A DNA stretch of 64,000 nt, taken from Odobenus rosmarus divergens. Taxonomy: Eukaryota; Chordata; Mammalia; Carnivora; Odobenidae. Positions 12,450-53,314 of this stretch are shown here, one piece after another. The notes under the pieces are model-generated. The model did not search any database. It saw nothing but the letters and a program-made list of their open reading frames with translations, and was not told the DNA's origin. Numbering within the stretch: position 1 is the stretch's first letter; every line of letters begins with the position of its first letter. The stretch covers positions 3,124,215 through 3,188,214 of the forward strand of contig NW_004450465.1 in the NCBI RefSeq assembly GCF_000321225.1, read 5' to 3'. A program made the position numbers and the translations under genes.

Positions 12450-14067
12450 AACATCTGGACATGATTCTCTCCAGCTAGAATTTGTTTAGGGCTTGATAGC
12501 TTTCATGGCTTTTTCCATAACCGTGCCATCTTGAATGGTAAAATTCTACCAGACTTTCATAATGTTCTGTCAGGGTTCTCTTGCATGGCACTGACAATTC
12601 TTTCCATAGACTACTGTGTGTAATAAGCCTCGAAAGTCATTATGACCTCCTGATCAAGAGGCTGAATTAGAGACACTGTGTTGGGCGGGGCAAGTAGACC
12701 ACTGTGATAAACTCACAAGGTTCTGGATGGCCAGGGCCCTTGTTCAATATCAAAAGAATGTTAAACAACAGTCCCCTAACTAGCAAGGTACTTCCTGACT
12801 TCAGGGACAATGCACTGATGGAACCAATTTAGAAAGAGTTCTTACTGTCTGGGCCTTCTCAATGAAAAAGACTGGCAGTTGGTGTTTATATTTTCCCTTC
12901 AAGGCTTGGGGTTTAGCAATGGGCAGTGCTGGTCATAAACCCAATTGCATTTGGACAAAAAAGTAGCCAGTCCTTTCCTGCCTTACATACTGGTACGTGC
13001 TTCTCTTCCTCACTAATAAATGTCTTTGGTCGCATTTTTTTTTTCCCCCAGGATAGGCCACTTTCATCTGCATTAAAACCTGTTCAGGCAGATATTCTTT
13101 CTCCTGAATGATTTTCTTAATGGGGTCTGGGAGCTTGTTTGCTGCTTCTTTGTTGGCAGAAGCTGCTTCTCCTGTTACCTTGCATTTTTTAAGCCAAACC
13201 TCTTTATAAAATTATCAAACCATCCTTTGCTGGCATTAAGTTCTCCAGCTTAAAATGCTTCACCTTCCTTTTCTTTAAGTGTCATATAATGAACTTGCTT
13301 TTTCTCAAATCATATTCATCTATAGGTATACCTTTCTTATAGCAATCCCGAACCCATATAAAAGCTGCATTTTCAATACAAGATAAAAAAAAAAAGTATT
13401 TTGTAAAAAGTGCATGGTGTTCATGCCTGCTAGTGTAGTGGCACCAAGAGCTTCATAAATTTCCTTTTCTTTTTTTTACAACAGTCCTTACGCTGGATTC
13501 ATTTACCTTGAAATGGTGGGCAACTGCAACCACAGACCCCAAGCTATGGTACCTATCAAGCAATTCAAGTTTTCTTGTAATATCATGACTTTTCTCTGCT
13601 TCCTGGGACCACTTTCAGTATCACTAATGGCACTTCATATGGGTCCTAAGGTATTATTCAAGGTTTACAGTATGGTACTAAGCACGATGAAAAATACGTG
13701 AGAACTGCGAGAAATTATTTTTCAAAGCAATATGCAACTTACTGAAGATGAACTCGTGAGGAGATTATTAGCATCACATGGTCATTTAAGTGAATACTCA
13801 CAATCCTTGAGCTCACTGCTCAAGGATTGTGAGTAGCAGCAGAAGGTGGCTGTAAGTTTACCACAATAGCACAGTATGTACTACAGTTAATTTTATACAA
13901 TTACGGTTTAATACTGCATCTTTACATTGTTTACATTTCTCTCAACTGCAAATGGCACCATGTACAGTCTGTGTGTGCTTATGTAAGCTTTGATAAATTT
14001 TAACATTTTATAATAGGTTTGTGTTTATTTTATGGTAGTAACTGATGAAACAGACTGGTGTCTACAT

Positions 14068-14261
14068 TTTTTTATTTTATTTTATTTATTTATTTGAGAG
14101 AATGAGAGAGAGAGAGAGAGAGCATGAGAGGGGTTTGGGTCAGAGGGAGAAGCAGACTCCCTGCTGAGCAGGGAGCCCGATGCGGGACTCGATCCCGGGA
14201 CTCCAGGATCATGACCTGAGCCGAAGGCAGTCGCTTAACCAACTGAGCCACCCAGGCGCCC
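14068..14261 (-). mobile_element. Can-SINE with a perfect 11-bp target-site duplication
   Basis: Reverse orientation: T/AT-rich tail first, (GA)n, then 'aaccaactgagccacccagg' and 'cgcc'. Flanked by 'ggtgtctacat' at 14057-14067 and 14262-14272. Inserted in the Tigger 5' part. Confidence 0.97.
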
Positions 14262-14456
14262 GGTGTCTACATATTTTTATGCACTCATGACATATATACC
14301 TTTTTAAAATTTTGTTCGGTATTTCTAGGCTACATGGTTCGTCTGAGAATTTTTTCAAATTGTCACGTCTCCAAAAAATTTTCCAATATATTTATTTAAA
14401 AAATATGCATATAAGAAGTCCCATAAAGTTCAAAGCCATTTTGTTAAAGGATCAAC

Positions 14457-15830
14457 TCAACTATAATCTATGACAAAGGAGGCAGGAATATGCAATGGGG
14501 AAAAGACAGCCTCTTCAATAAATGGTGCAGGAAAAGCTGGACAGCCACATGCAGAAGAATAAAACTACAGCACTTCCTTGCACCTGAGACAAAAATAAAC
14601 TTGAAAACGGATTAAAGACTAAAATGTAAGAAAGGCCTGAAACCATAAAACTCCTAAAAGAAAATATAGGCAGTAAACTCTTTTGTCATCGGTTTTAGCA
14701 GTATTTCGATGTGTTTCCTCAGGCAACTGCAACAAAAGCAAAAATAAACAAATGGAACTACATCAAAATAAAAAGCTTTTGTATAACAAAGGAAACCATC
14801 AAAAAAAAAGTAGTAAATGGGAGAAGATAATTTGCAAATGACATATCTGATAAGGGGCTAAAATCCAAAATATATAAAGAACTCACACAACTCAATACCA
14901 AAAATAATATGATTAAAATGGGCAGAGGACCCAAACAGACATTTTTCCAAAGATGACATACAGATGGTCAAAAGACTCATGCAAAGATGCTCAACATCAC
15001 TCATCATCAGGGAACTGCAAATTAAAATCACAATGATGTATCACCTCACACCTGTCAGAGTGGTTATTTTCAAAAAGACAATTGTTGGCAAGGATGTGGA
15101 GAAAAGGGAACCCTTGTACACTGTTGGTGGGAATGTATATTGATGCAGCCACTATGGAAAAGAATGTGAAGGCTCATTAAAAATAAAACTACCATATGAT
15201 GCAGCAATTCCACTTCTGAATATTTATTGAAGAAAACAAAAACACTAATTCAAAAAGATATATGCAACCTTATGTTCACTGCAGCATTATTTACAATAGC
15301 CAAAATATGGAAGCAACCTAAGTGTCCATCAATAGATGAATGGGCAAAGATGTGGTATACAATGAAATATTATTTACCTATAAAAATGAAATCTTGCCGT
15401 TTGTGACATGGACAGACCTAAAGGATATTATGCCAAGTAAAAGAAGTCAGAGAATGACAAGTACCATATGATTTCACTTAAATGTGTAATCTAAAAAAGA
15501 AAATGAACAAACAAAACAGAAACAGACTCACAAATACAGAGAACAAACTGGCAGGTTGCTACAGGGGAGGAGGGATGGGGGTTGGGCGAAATAGGTGAAG
15601 GGGATTAAGAGGTATGAATTTTGTTATAAATTAAGTCATAGAGATGAAAAGTATGGCATAGGGATATTATTGACTATTCAATGATACTGTAATAATGTTC
15701 TATGGTGACTACACTTACAATGGCAATCACTTGTAATGTATAATTGTTGAATCAGCCTGCTATACTATACATCTGAAACTTATGTCAACTGTACTTCAAT
15801 TTAAAAAAGGACTTAAAAACAAAAAGAGGT
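14457..15830 (+). mobile_element. L1 3' portion (end of ORF2 and 3'UTR)
   Basis: Sense L1 starting at 'aatctatgacaaagga'. It runs through the ORF2 C-terminal region ('ggatgtggagaaaagggaac', 'gcagcaattccacttctga') and a G-rich stretch near 15564-15600, then to an AT-rich 3'UTR end near 15800. It resumes at almost the same L1 consensus point where the 4858-6503 fragment ends, so it may complete either that L1 or the second one. See findings. Confidence 0.85.
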
Positions 15831-16300
15831 AATTCAAGACTTAAATCACTAAAAAATTCACTCCATTGTGCCAATGTACCATAATCTGTGCATCATTAAT
15901 CTTAGGGACAGTATCTACCAAGACAACTGTGCAAAAAAATCCAGGGATAACGTGACATAAATGATATAATGAAAAGAATTATATATATGAGAGGGAAGAG
16001 ATAAGAGTAAATATACTGATGAATTGCTGAGCTACAAGGAGGAATTGTTTATTTCAAATGCAGTGTATTCTTTAACATTAAAAATAAGCATCAGGGGATT
16101 AGGGCATAAGTCAACAAGAAGGATTATTAAATTTTGTACATCAAGGAAAATAGAAGAGTATTTTTTTAAGTGTCATGGGTTTTAAGATACACTTTCAAGA
16201 AAATTACTGACTAAATAAGGAGGAACTAAAGAGAAAATTAGAAAAGAATATTTTGATTATTTTATAGGATAGTAAAAGCATGGGTTAGAACTAATTTCAT
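15831..16300. other. Intergenic stretch without recognised features
   Basis: AT-rich sequence between the L1 3' end and the next SINE. I see no gene, RNA or repeat that I can name. Confidence 0.6.
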
Positions 16301-16309
16301 TCATTTCTC

Positions 16310-16504
16310 TTTTTTAAAAAAGATTTATTTATGAGAGACAGAGAGAGAGAGAACGGTGGGGAAGGGCAGAGGGAGAGGGAGTCACAAGCAGACTCCACAC
16401 TGAGCACAGAGCCCAATGCAGTGCTTGATCTCACCTCCGTGAGCTCACGACCTGAGCCGAAACCAACAGTTGGACGCTTAACCGACTGCGCCACCCAGGC
16501 ACCC
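16310..16504 (-). mobile_element. Can-SINE
   Basis: Reverse-oriented copy with tail 'aaaaaagatttattta', (GA)n, and head ending 'cgccacccaggcaccc'. Duplication 'tcatttctc' at 16301-16309 and 16505-16513. Confidence 0.95.
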
Positions 16505-16513
16505 TCATTTCTC

Positions 16514-19004
16514 CCTTTTTAAAGTCAAACATCAATAGCTAAAAAAATAAAGTCAAAATTTGAGATCCTGAAAAAACTGCTGAAGAGATCTGAGTAAGAT
16601 ACAGCTTTTGATACCAGTCGACTGTGAGTTCCTCAGGAGTGGAGACAGTGAGTTCTCATCTGTGCCTCTGCACAGTGAAAAGACTGACATAGCTAGGGAA
16701 GAAACTGCTAATTACAATAATAAACAATAGTTGTAACATACTGAAATTTAACATTCTTTCCTTATGGTGTGTGTGTCGGGGGGGGATATGATAGACGGCT
16801 ATTTGAAATAAGTAGGACAGTATTTGAGAACCAGGTTTTTACAAACTCTTCTTCTAAATAGACATTTCCCCCAACTACAAATGCTGTTTCTTTCCCCACA
16901 CTTACTTTATTTGAATGGACGAAGAGGGCTTAAATGACGCTGTCACACTAGGCTGGTTCTTCTTGGCTTTCACCAGAAAATAATCTATTTAAAATATCTT
17001 TGGTAATTACACTTTATTATATAGCTATTTCCTCCTGCCTCAGATCTTCTCTTCACAATATCTTTTCTCTTCGTGGAATGATTCCTCCGAAAATCATTGT
17101 ATTAATCTTTTAAACAGTTCTGTGAGGATTTTAAATGGGTTATTGTAGATTATCTGCTTTCAATGCAGTGTCAGAGTAAAATATCACCCGTCTAGAGCTT
17201 CAACCTGTATCACAAAGAGTTGGCCTCATCATGAGGAATCTTTTTTTGACTTCCTTGGATATTCGGCTAGTTTGGGAAAGAGAGAGGAGTGTTAACAAAA
17301 GAGGAGGCTGCCTTTTTGCTTGTTCCAGGCAGGGTTAGGGTATCCAGTGGAAAGGGGTTTCTTTCTAGTTTTCCTAGTCTCTGGGTTACTTCGTGCCTTT
17401 CCTCAGAGGCTCTGCACTGTCCCAGGTGCTGCCGCTCAAACACAGTATCTTCCACATTGTAGATCTTTAGTAAACATTGGACTGAAATCAAGTTCACCAG
17501 AACAAAAGGGGTACAAGTTACTTTATCCAGAAATTCAGATCTCCGGAACTTGTGGGTGTAGGAGGGGGAGGAATCAAGGCCCACAGACAGGTGTTAGAAA
17601 CATACAAAGAATGACAGCCAGATGTTATGTGCCTCCTGATGGAAGAACATGATACCACCTAGCAAGAATCCATTCGCTAAGAACAGAACTTGTAAGATCA
17701 GCCTTGGGATCAGGGTTTCATAACCCCGGCACTGCTGACGTTTTGAACCAGATAATACTTTGTGGTGGGGAGCTGTCCTATATATTGTAAGATGGTTAGT
17801 TAGTGGCATCCATAGCCTCTACCTGCTAGATGCCAAAAGCACCTCTCTGCTTGTGACAACCAAAAATGTTTTCAGATATTACCAAATGTCTCCTGGGTGC
17901 CAAAAATCACCTTTGGTCTAGGGCTTTTTGCTGCTGAATCTGGAAGTCGGGGACAGATTAACCTGTTACATGTCACTCCAGCGATCACATCAACAAAGGT
18001 CAGAATGTAGAACACAGGACAACCTAGTTTTTTTCAATAAATAAACTGTAAGGCAAAAAGCCGGGGGGAGGGTGCAGAACTCAAAGATGAAGAGACTTAT
18101 GAGAGTGCCAATCAAATGCAGGTGTGGATCACGCCGGACGTCTGGAGCCTCATCAAACAAAGCCGTGTAAGGAAAGCACTGGAGACCAACTAGGGAATTT
18201 CCAACAGCATCTTGATATTTAGGTTTCAGAATTAATTCAGGAGAATCTCTTTCAGATGTATATACTAAAATATTTATAAATTCTGCTTCAAAGTAATTTG
18301 TGTGGGTGGGGGTGTGAGTGGGGGGTTGCGATGATGGATAAAATGAGATAGGGTCATAAGTTAATGACAAAAGTGAATGATGAGGTTCGTGACAGTCTTT
18401 AATTTTTGCACGTATGACATTTTTCATAATTAAAGAAGGAAGCGTAATAGTGATAAAGAGCATAACAAAAAGCAGCAAAAAAAAAAAAAAGGGTGATGTT
18501 CAGCAAGAATCACTATTCTACCATTGGAATGGATGGTTCAAAGGGAATTAAATTCCCAAGACCTTTTAGGTCCAGAGTGATCTAGTCAAATAGCTTCCTA
18601 ACGAGAGTAAAATATACAGTGTAAGTTGGTCCAGTCTATATTTAAACAGTGCTACTAGCTGCCTTTTATTAGTACTTGAGTGTCACATTAATCACCCTAA
18701 TTTCAAATGTTTTATAAATATTACTATTTTAGAAGCACTTTAAAGATAAGAATAAGTCTGTACTTAGCACCTTCTCAGAAAGCATTACACACTATCATTT
18801 TAATTTGACTTTTTGTGTCAAATTAAATCCATATGAAGTGGATGGAACAAAGAAGACCATTTTAGGGCTAGTTTTGTTGGTCTTTAGAGGGCTGGGACCA
18901 AGGGCACACCATACCAAAGGCACACCATACCAAGTGCTTTCTAATTTTAACCACAGTACTTAAGAAAAAAAGAACAAAGGAATACAACTTAGCGGAAGTA
19001 CTCA
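16514..19004. other. Intergenic DNA between the NADK2 and SKP2 3' ends
   Basis: Apart from the MER20-like element at about 17712-17925, no gene or repeat was recognised. The longest open frame here (minus strand, 17990-18478) is low-complexity and resembles nothing I know. A GT-rich stretch at 16766-16785 and an A-run at 18478-18491 are simple sequence. Confidence 0.55.
17712..17925 (-). mobile_element. MER20-like hAT-Charlie DNA element
   Basis: 'Cactgctgacgttttgaacc ... gctgtcctatatattgtaag ... ctagatgccaaaagcacc ... gtgacaaccaaaaatgtt ... aaatgtctcctgggtgccaa' follows the order of the reverse-complemented MER20 consensus. It is a non-autonomous ancient eutherian element. Confidence 0.75.
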
Positions 19005-20649
19005 TTTTTTATAAAAATGTGTTTTATTTTAAAACAGGTCTATAAAAGTAGAAATCACATACAAAAATACAGATTACTCTGACATGTTAGCAAAATAGCT
19101 TATGGCTAGACTTGAGTTTGGAAGTACTGTATGTTTGAGGGCATCTGGAAATCACAGTCCAAATGGATCCTACTATCAGCCCCGTCACTAATCTGTAAAC
19201 AATAATTTCATGTAGTATATTTAGCACTTTTTAAACTAGCACAAAATTGAAACATAATCATTTCCCGTATAATGCCACTTTAAAATGTTCTTCCTTAGGC
19301 CTGAGCGGATCAGGGCACTTCATATCATTGTTTCTAACATTTGAAAAGTCTGATTTAAAAACAATGTTAATAGAAAAACAGGTTTTGGCTCTTTTTGTTC
19401 CATTCTGAACCTATGGGAAGGTCATCAATTTAAAGATAGTAGTGTTTTTTTTTTTAAGTAGAATTTAATCCGTTTTCTTCTAGACACCATTAAAAAAAAA
19501 AAAAATCACTGTTGCTATCCAAAGATTCCACACCTGAGTCTTAACTTTTATGTAGTTTCAAGTTGTCTTTTACTGCTTTGGAACTCACACCTACTTCGAG
19601 GGTGTATTTCTGAGTAAACGAACACGTAGTTCTCAGGGAACTCTAGGTCCAGGAACTTTAGACAACAATGACTTTCAAACAATTATTGTGGGAGACAATT
19701 TTTTTTTTAAGAAGGCAATTTAAAATACTTGATTCCAGAGTAACATAAAAATAACTTGAAGAACCTTGGCAATAAAGGAAAATGGCAGGCAACTTCAGTT
19801 TGGCATTCCAGCCAACATTTCAAGAATGAAGACTGGCTACTACCACCTTTCTAAAACACAGTGAGTCATCTTAAAAGCTAAAGAACCCACGTTAGCATCA
19901 TTTGATCATAAAGTCAGAAGACCACAGTTATAGTTCCTCAGCTAATTCGGAATTCTGGGAGCACAGCACATGAAGGAAACTTCGATACTTCAGATTAACC
20001 CGTCATAGAAAATTGCCTCTTGAGCCTTCAAATGCTGTACCAATTCTTTACTGCTGATTGGTTAGTTGTTTTTCATTTAGGTTTTTTGTTTCCATGAACC
20101 TAACTTCAAATCTAAAGGCAAAGTTGAAAGGTCTATTTTTCCCTCTCCAGAAGAGATTGCCAAAATGCTACTATCCTAGATTCTCCTTTTGTTCCGTTCA
20201 CAATACAAATACTTCTACCAATCTACGTCTCATAAAGCAATACTGAGAAATTAAATAGAAGAAAGTTACCATATAGATCATGAAAATGATTTGCTGGTGG
20301 TGATTCTTACGCTTGATTCTAAATAGATTGAAAAACAAGGGCACTTGAAAGAGGTGGCTCAAATCTTGCTGCTTAAGGTATCCTGAAATTAATAGGCTCT
20401 CCTAAAATTCCAAAAGGCCTTAAACTTAGGCTCTTAAGTGCACTAGAAGCAGTGACCAGAGCTTTTCTGGTTATTCAGAAAAAGCAAAACTTCATAGTTT
20501 TCGCTCTCAAACGGTCATCTAATATACTTGCAGAAGGAAGGCAAAGGGAAAACCAAGAATAAAAATAGCCGAGTGCTCCAGCAAGCGGGCTTCCTGCCTA
20601 TTTGCCCTGTTCCAAAGAAAAGAAGGGACACCACCCTGCAATAAATACT
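19005..20649 (-). other. SKP2: SKP2 3' untranslated region (end approximate)
   Basis: Minus-strand sequence downstream of the SKP2 stop. The best poly(A) signal is AATAAA read on the minus strand at 19028-19023, which would give a 3'UTR of about 1.6 kb. It is mostly unique sequence with T/A runs near 19441-19504. The 3' end is inferred from the signal and not from transcript data. Confidence 0.6.
19023..19028 (-). terminator. SKP2: Candidate SKP2 poly(A) signal
   Basis: TTTATT on the plus strand (AATAAA on the minus strand), followed on the minus strand by U-rich sequence. It is the most distal plausible signal before intergenic DNA. Confidence 0.5.
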
Positions 20650-50070
<29,421 letters not shown>

Positions 50071-50280
50071 GGCGTCCACGGGTTCTGGAGTTTTAAATGC
50101 GTGCATTAATTGCAGAACTGCCCGCCTCCGGGATTCCCGCTTTGGCACGCGGCGGCTCACGGCCCGCAGCTCCGACCCCCAGCAGCGAGACCCGCGAACT
50201 CTAGCAACGTTCCATCCTCGCCGCGCGCGCAGGGCTCTTCTACTCGCTCTCCTCCGCCGCGGCCGTCTGCGGCCCCGTGG

Positions 50281-50301
50281 CCTGCTGGGTACTGTAGTTT
50301 C
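50281..50301 (-). promoter_or_regulatory. ZNF143/THAP11-type motif
   Basis: Minus-strand reading AACTACAGTACCCAGCAGG is close to the known 'ACTACAANTCCCAGNAKGC' element bound by ZNF143 (Staf) and associated with THAP11. It lies at the expected SKP2 start-site side of the promoter. Confidence 0.7.
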
Positions 50302-50368
50302 TGCTGTGCCTCGTAGTCCGGCCGGCTCTCGGATACTTCCTTCCTTGCTCCTTTACCCGCCTTCGAGA

Positions 50369-50389
50369 TACCCACAACTCCCCGCGGCT
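50369..50389 (+). promoter_or_regulatory. Second, weaker ZNF143-type motif
   Basis: Plus-strand 'acccacaactccccgcggc' resembles the same consensus in the opposite orientation, facing LMBRD2. Confidence 0.45.
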
Positions 50390-50423
50390 CGAGGCTGGGC
50401 TACCCACGGGGTAAGGCGGGGAA

Positions 50424-50437
50424 GCGGAAGTGGGCGG
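50424..50437 (+). promoter_or_regulatory. ETS/GABP core overlapping a GC box
   Basis: GCGGAAGTG (50424-50432) followed by GGGCGG (50432-50437). GABP has been reported to drive the SKP2 promoter in a cell-cycle-dependent way, so an ETS core here is consistent. Binding itself is inferred. Confidence 0.6.
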
Positions 50438-50449
50438 TGCTCCGGCTGG

Positions 50450-50621
50450 CTGGGAAATGTCAGCCGCTTGACTGGGGACGGGTTTTCCTTACCTCAGAGA
50501 CTGCAGGCCTTTTAGTGATCGTCACCGCCGTCGCCTCGGACCGTAGGTCCCAGATCCTGGACGGTTGTGGCGGACGCGGAGTTTCCCGGTCCTTCCAGAC
50601 GCTGTCTGGCAAGATCGGACG
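50450..50621 (+). other. LMBRD2: LMBRD2 non-coding first exon (limits inferred)
   Basis: CpG-rich sequence ending at a good donor (GACG|GTGAGC, GT at 50622-50623). An alternative donor is CCAG|GTGAGA at about 50791. The start is arbitrary within the promoter. It would splice to the 5'UTR part of exon 2 at 60618. Confidence 0.5.
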
Positions 50622-50653
50622 GTGAGCCTGATGGGGAGAGCCTGAGGCACTTT

Positions 50654-50681
50654 GGGGTCTGGGGTCTGGGGTCTGGGGTCT
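50654..50681 (+). repeat. Four tandem GGGGTCT repeats (G-quadruplex candidate)
   Basis: Four perfect consecutive 7-mers provide four G-runs with 3-nt loops on the non-template strand, about 30 bp downstream of the likely LMBRD2 exon 1 donor. Confidence 0.85.
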
Positions 50682-53092
50682 GAGGCCGAGCGCAGGCGGA
50701 GATCGAGAGGACCTCGGAGACCCCGAGCAGCAGCCACCGCGGGCCTACGTTCCCGGCCACTGATAGGCGGTAGCCAGGTCCGCCGGCCAGGTGAGAGGTT
50801 GGGGGCCGCGGGCGTCACACTTGCTCTCCCCTCCGCCGGGAAGCTGCTTCCTCCATCGGGGAGAGAGTGACCCTTAGCCCTGGGTCTGTGCACAGGATCC
50901 TTTCCTCAACAGTAAAATAGGCACTACGGCTTCGAGGCTTATCTCGAGAACACGCTTGGCGGTCAGGGTCAAGTCAGATAACGCTCGTGAAAGCGTTTTG
51001 TAAACTAAAGCGCAGTTCGAACGAGAGGCGGTGGTTTTAATTTTAGGGGAGCAGGAGAACACAGTGGTTCCTGTGTGCGGTGGGAAAGGTGCGCATCCCC
51101 TTGCAGCCTTGACGAGTTTCAGAAATGCCAGCATGGGAACAAATAAGTGACTATATGACTATATGTTTGCAAAGGGCTTTTTAGCGCAGCGCTAGGGGCC
51201 ACCAGCGAAGCCATTCGGTCGCTCGCGTTCAACCGGCCACACGTCTGGTTGCGTCGCCGTGTAAAAGCGAGCTGCTCTCAGCCTATGTCCGCCGAGAAGA
51301 GTTTGGAGGCGGTTAGAGGAGGGAATGTACCATATTCTAAGGTAGGATGACCATGCGAAATCCATTGTGCACACTACACCATGACTGTGACCCCTGGAAA
51401 ACAGTGGAAGAGAGAAGGGGAATAAATTCCAACCCTCATAAAAATGCGGAGGATTTATAAAGTTCAGAAGTAAGCAGACAAAAATATTAGAGTATTACTT
51501 CGGTATGCAGTATGACATACCTTAAAAAATAGTATGACATACCATTAAAAAAACGATTCGCTTTGTGCTGGAATCAAACCTCCCTTGCCCGGGTATGTGC
51601 TGGTTTCAGGCTTGGTGCTTAGCCTGAAGAGTGACCACTTCTTGATTAAGGTATTCACGAATCTTTAGTTTTTTCTTGAAAATAAGTGAAATTACTGTAA
51701 AGAAGGGATATGCTCACAGGTTGATTTAAACTAGGTGAAAATACTAGGCTGAACGTTCACAATTCATTAAACTGATGTTATGGAAAATATTGTTAAATGC
51801 AATATTCTGATTTTTTTGCATAAAGTTACCTTTATGTTACTTTGGCTGAGGAGAAAGCAGTTGCCTTCCTTTGAAATCTCCATCCTTTTCCTTAAAATTG
51901 CAGCTCATTAGAGAACATAATTTTATATTTAAAAAAAATTATAATCTCTTTCAAGAAAGTAAAACAGAGGGAGTGTATACACTAATGGAGGAGAAATAAA
52001 CAGGGAAAAATATTTTAAATGCCATGATGAGAGTAAACAAAGTTTTGAGATATAAAGTAGATCTTATAGATAGGAAGGTCTAATGGGATGATTTTAAATT
52101 TAAAGATGAGAAATATCCTGGTAGTAGGATTTAGCAAGTAGTTTCCTAGGAGCCAGGGAACATTTCTAGTTCCTAGAATACTTGAAATCGCTGAATTGGT
52201 GGACAGGAGGCCCTCTATAGAACTTCAAAGAAAGCCTGTCAACTTTGAAAATCAGTCTTCAAATTCTAGAATAGGTATTTTACTAACAGTTTGCCCTGGT
52301 AACAAAAATACTTTAGCTTGCTGAAATAATCAGTTTTTTTTTCTGCATTATTCTAATTATGGGTGTTCGTTCTCTTTATATAGTAAATAAAAGTTTAAAT
52401 TGGTACATGGGAGTCTGATATAAGGAATTGTGTCTGTTGAAGAGATGAGATTATCAGCTACATAGATAATCGCAGTCTGGTTTCTTTCAAGAATTACACT
52501 GTGATTGCTACTGATACGGATTATTTTTTTTTCCTGGTTAATTTTATTTATTTAATCTTGCTCAGCACACCCATGTCCCATTTTAGTGAGAGTTGTAACT
52601 AAATTTCTAAAACTAGAATTACTAGATCAGTATCTAGGACAAATGAATTACAATTTTTTTTTTTTAATCTCTGCAAATGACATTAGAGTAATTTTTCGTG
52701 CTCTTTAGAAGCTTGAGGTAGAATACAAAGCGACTTTGTAAATTGGGAAAGTGTTTATTGTAAAAGAGACAAGATGGTCAACATTGTACAGGGCACAGGA
52801 GGGGCAAAAAAGGACTGGAAACTACATTTCACTGTAAGCTACATGTATATTCGGTAGTATATTAGCGTTCTTTTTGAAAATCAAATATGACAAAAGAGAT
52901 TGTTTTTAAATAGATGAGTGATGTGCTTTTTTTCTTAGTCCCATCAAAGCATGAAATAAATCTTAAAGATTTCTTTAGGTTTTTTTTAATGTTATTTAGC
53001 TTGGGGGAACAAAAGACCAAGAACAATTATATAGCAAGAAGTTTCTACCTGCCAATCAAATTTCAAAAGGATCCTTTCCCTCCATTATTTTT

Positions 53093-53314
53093 TTTTATTT
53101 TTTTAAAGATTTTATTTATTTATTTGAGAGAGAGAGAGAATGAGAGAAAGCACGAGAGGGAAAAGCAGACTCCCCGCCGAGCAGGAAGCCCGATGCGGGA
53201 CTCGATCCTGGGATTCGATCCTGGGACTCGATCCTGGGACTCGATCCTGGGACTCCAGGATCATGACCTGAGCCGAAGGCAGTCGCTTAACCAACTGAGC
53301 CACCCAGGCACCCA
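53093..53314 (-). mobile_element. Can-SINE containing a 13-bp tandem expansion
   Basis: Reverse Can-SINE with A-rich tail, (GA)n and head 'gccacccaggcaccc'. Flanked by 'cctccattattttt' at 53079-53092 and 53315-53328. Four head-to-tail copies of 'tcgatcctgggac/t' occupy 53202-53253, where ordinary copies have one. Confidence 0.96.
53202..53253. repeat. 4 x 13-bp tandem repeat
   Basis: Units at 53202, 53215, 53228 and 53241. The first ends in T and the others in C. Local expansion of one SINE segment. Confidence 0.95.

Larger units (their letters stand above)
11451..14456 (-). mobile_element. Tigger-type (pogo/Tc1-mariner) DNA transposon, nearly full length but dead
   Basis: The minus strand carries a degenerate Tigger transposase. 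Reading from about 13600 down to 11850 I see 'STVRTIVKK'-like helix-turn-helix remains, an EYLPEQVFNADESGL catalytic-core segment near 13100-13060, 'VVHDFTGF..EPIKDI' near 12440 and the acidic tail 'EELTKDDLMEVSASEP' near 12260. A Pro-rich stretch and 'EDLYDDP' follow near 11870. The right end (about 14262-14456) matches the MER2/Tigger2 terminus: 'gcatataagaagtccca', then a decayed 'ttaaaggatcaact' inverted repeat. The left terminus was not found clearly. Frameshifts and stops are abundant. Confidence 0.8.
50100..50900. promoter_or_regulatory. CpG island with divergent SKP2/LMBRD2 promoter
   Basis: By eye the only strongly CpG- and GC-rich block in the window. It sits between the SKP2 start codon (50070, minus) and the LMBRD2 first exon (plus). 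It contains two ZNF143-type motifs, an ETS core and a GC box, and no TATA box that I can see, as expected for a housekeeping divergent promoter. In human the two genes also start about a hundred bases apart (recalled). Precise start sites are not visible. Confidence 0.8.

Noticed and set aside
17990..18478. 162-codon minus-strand open frame between NADK2 and SKP2
   Set aside because: No similarity I recognise, low-complexity Pro/Thr/His stretches and no splice or promoter context. Chance frame in AT-rich DNA.
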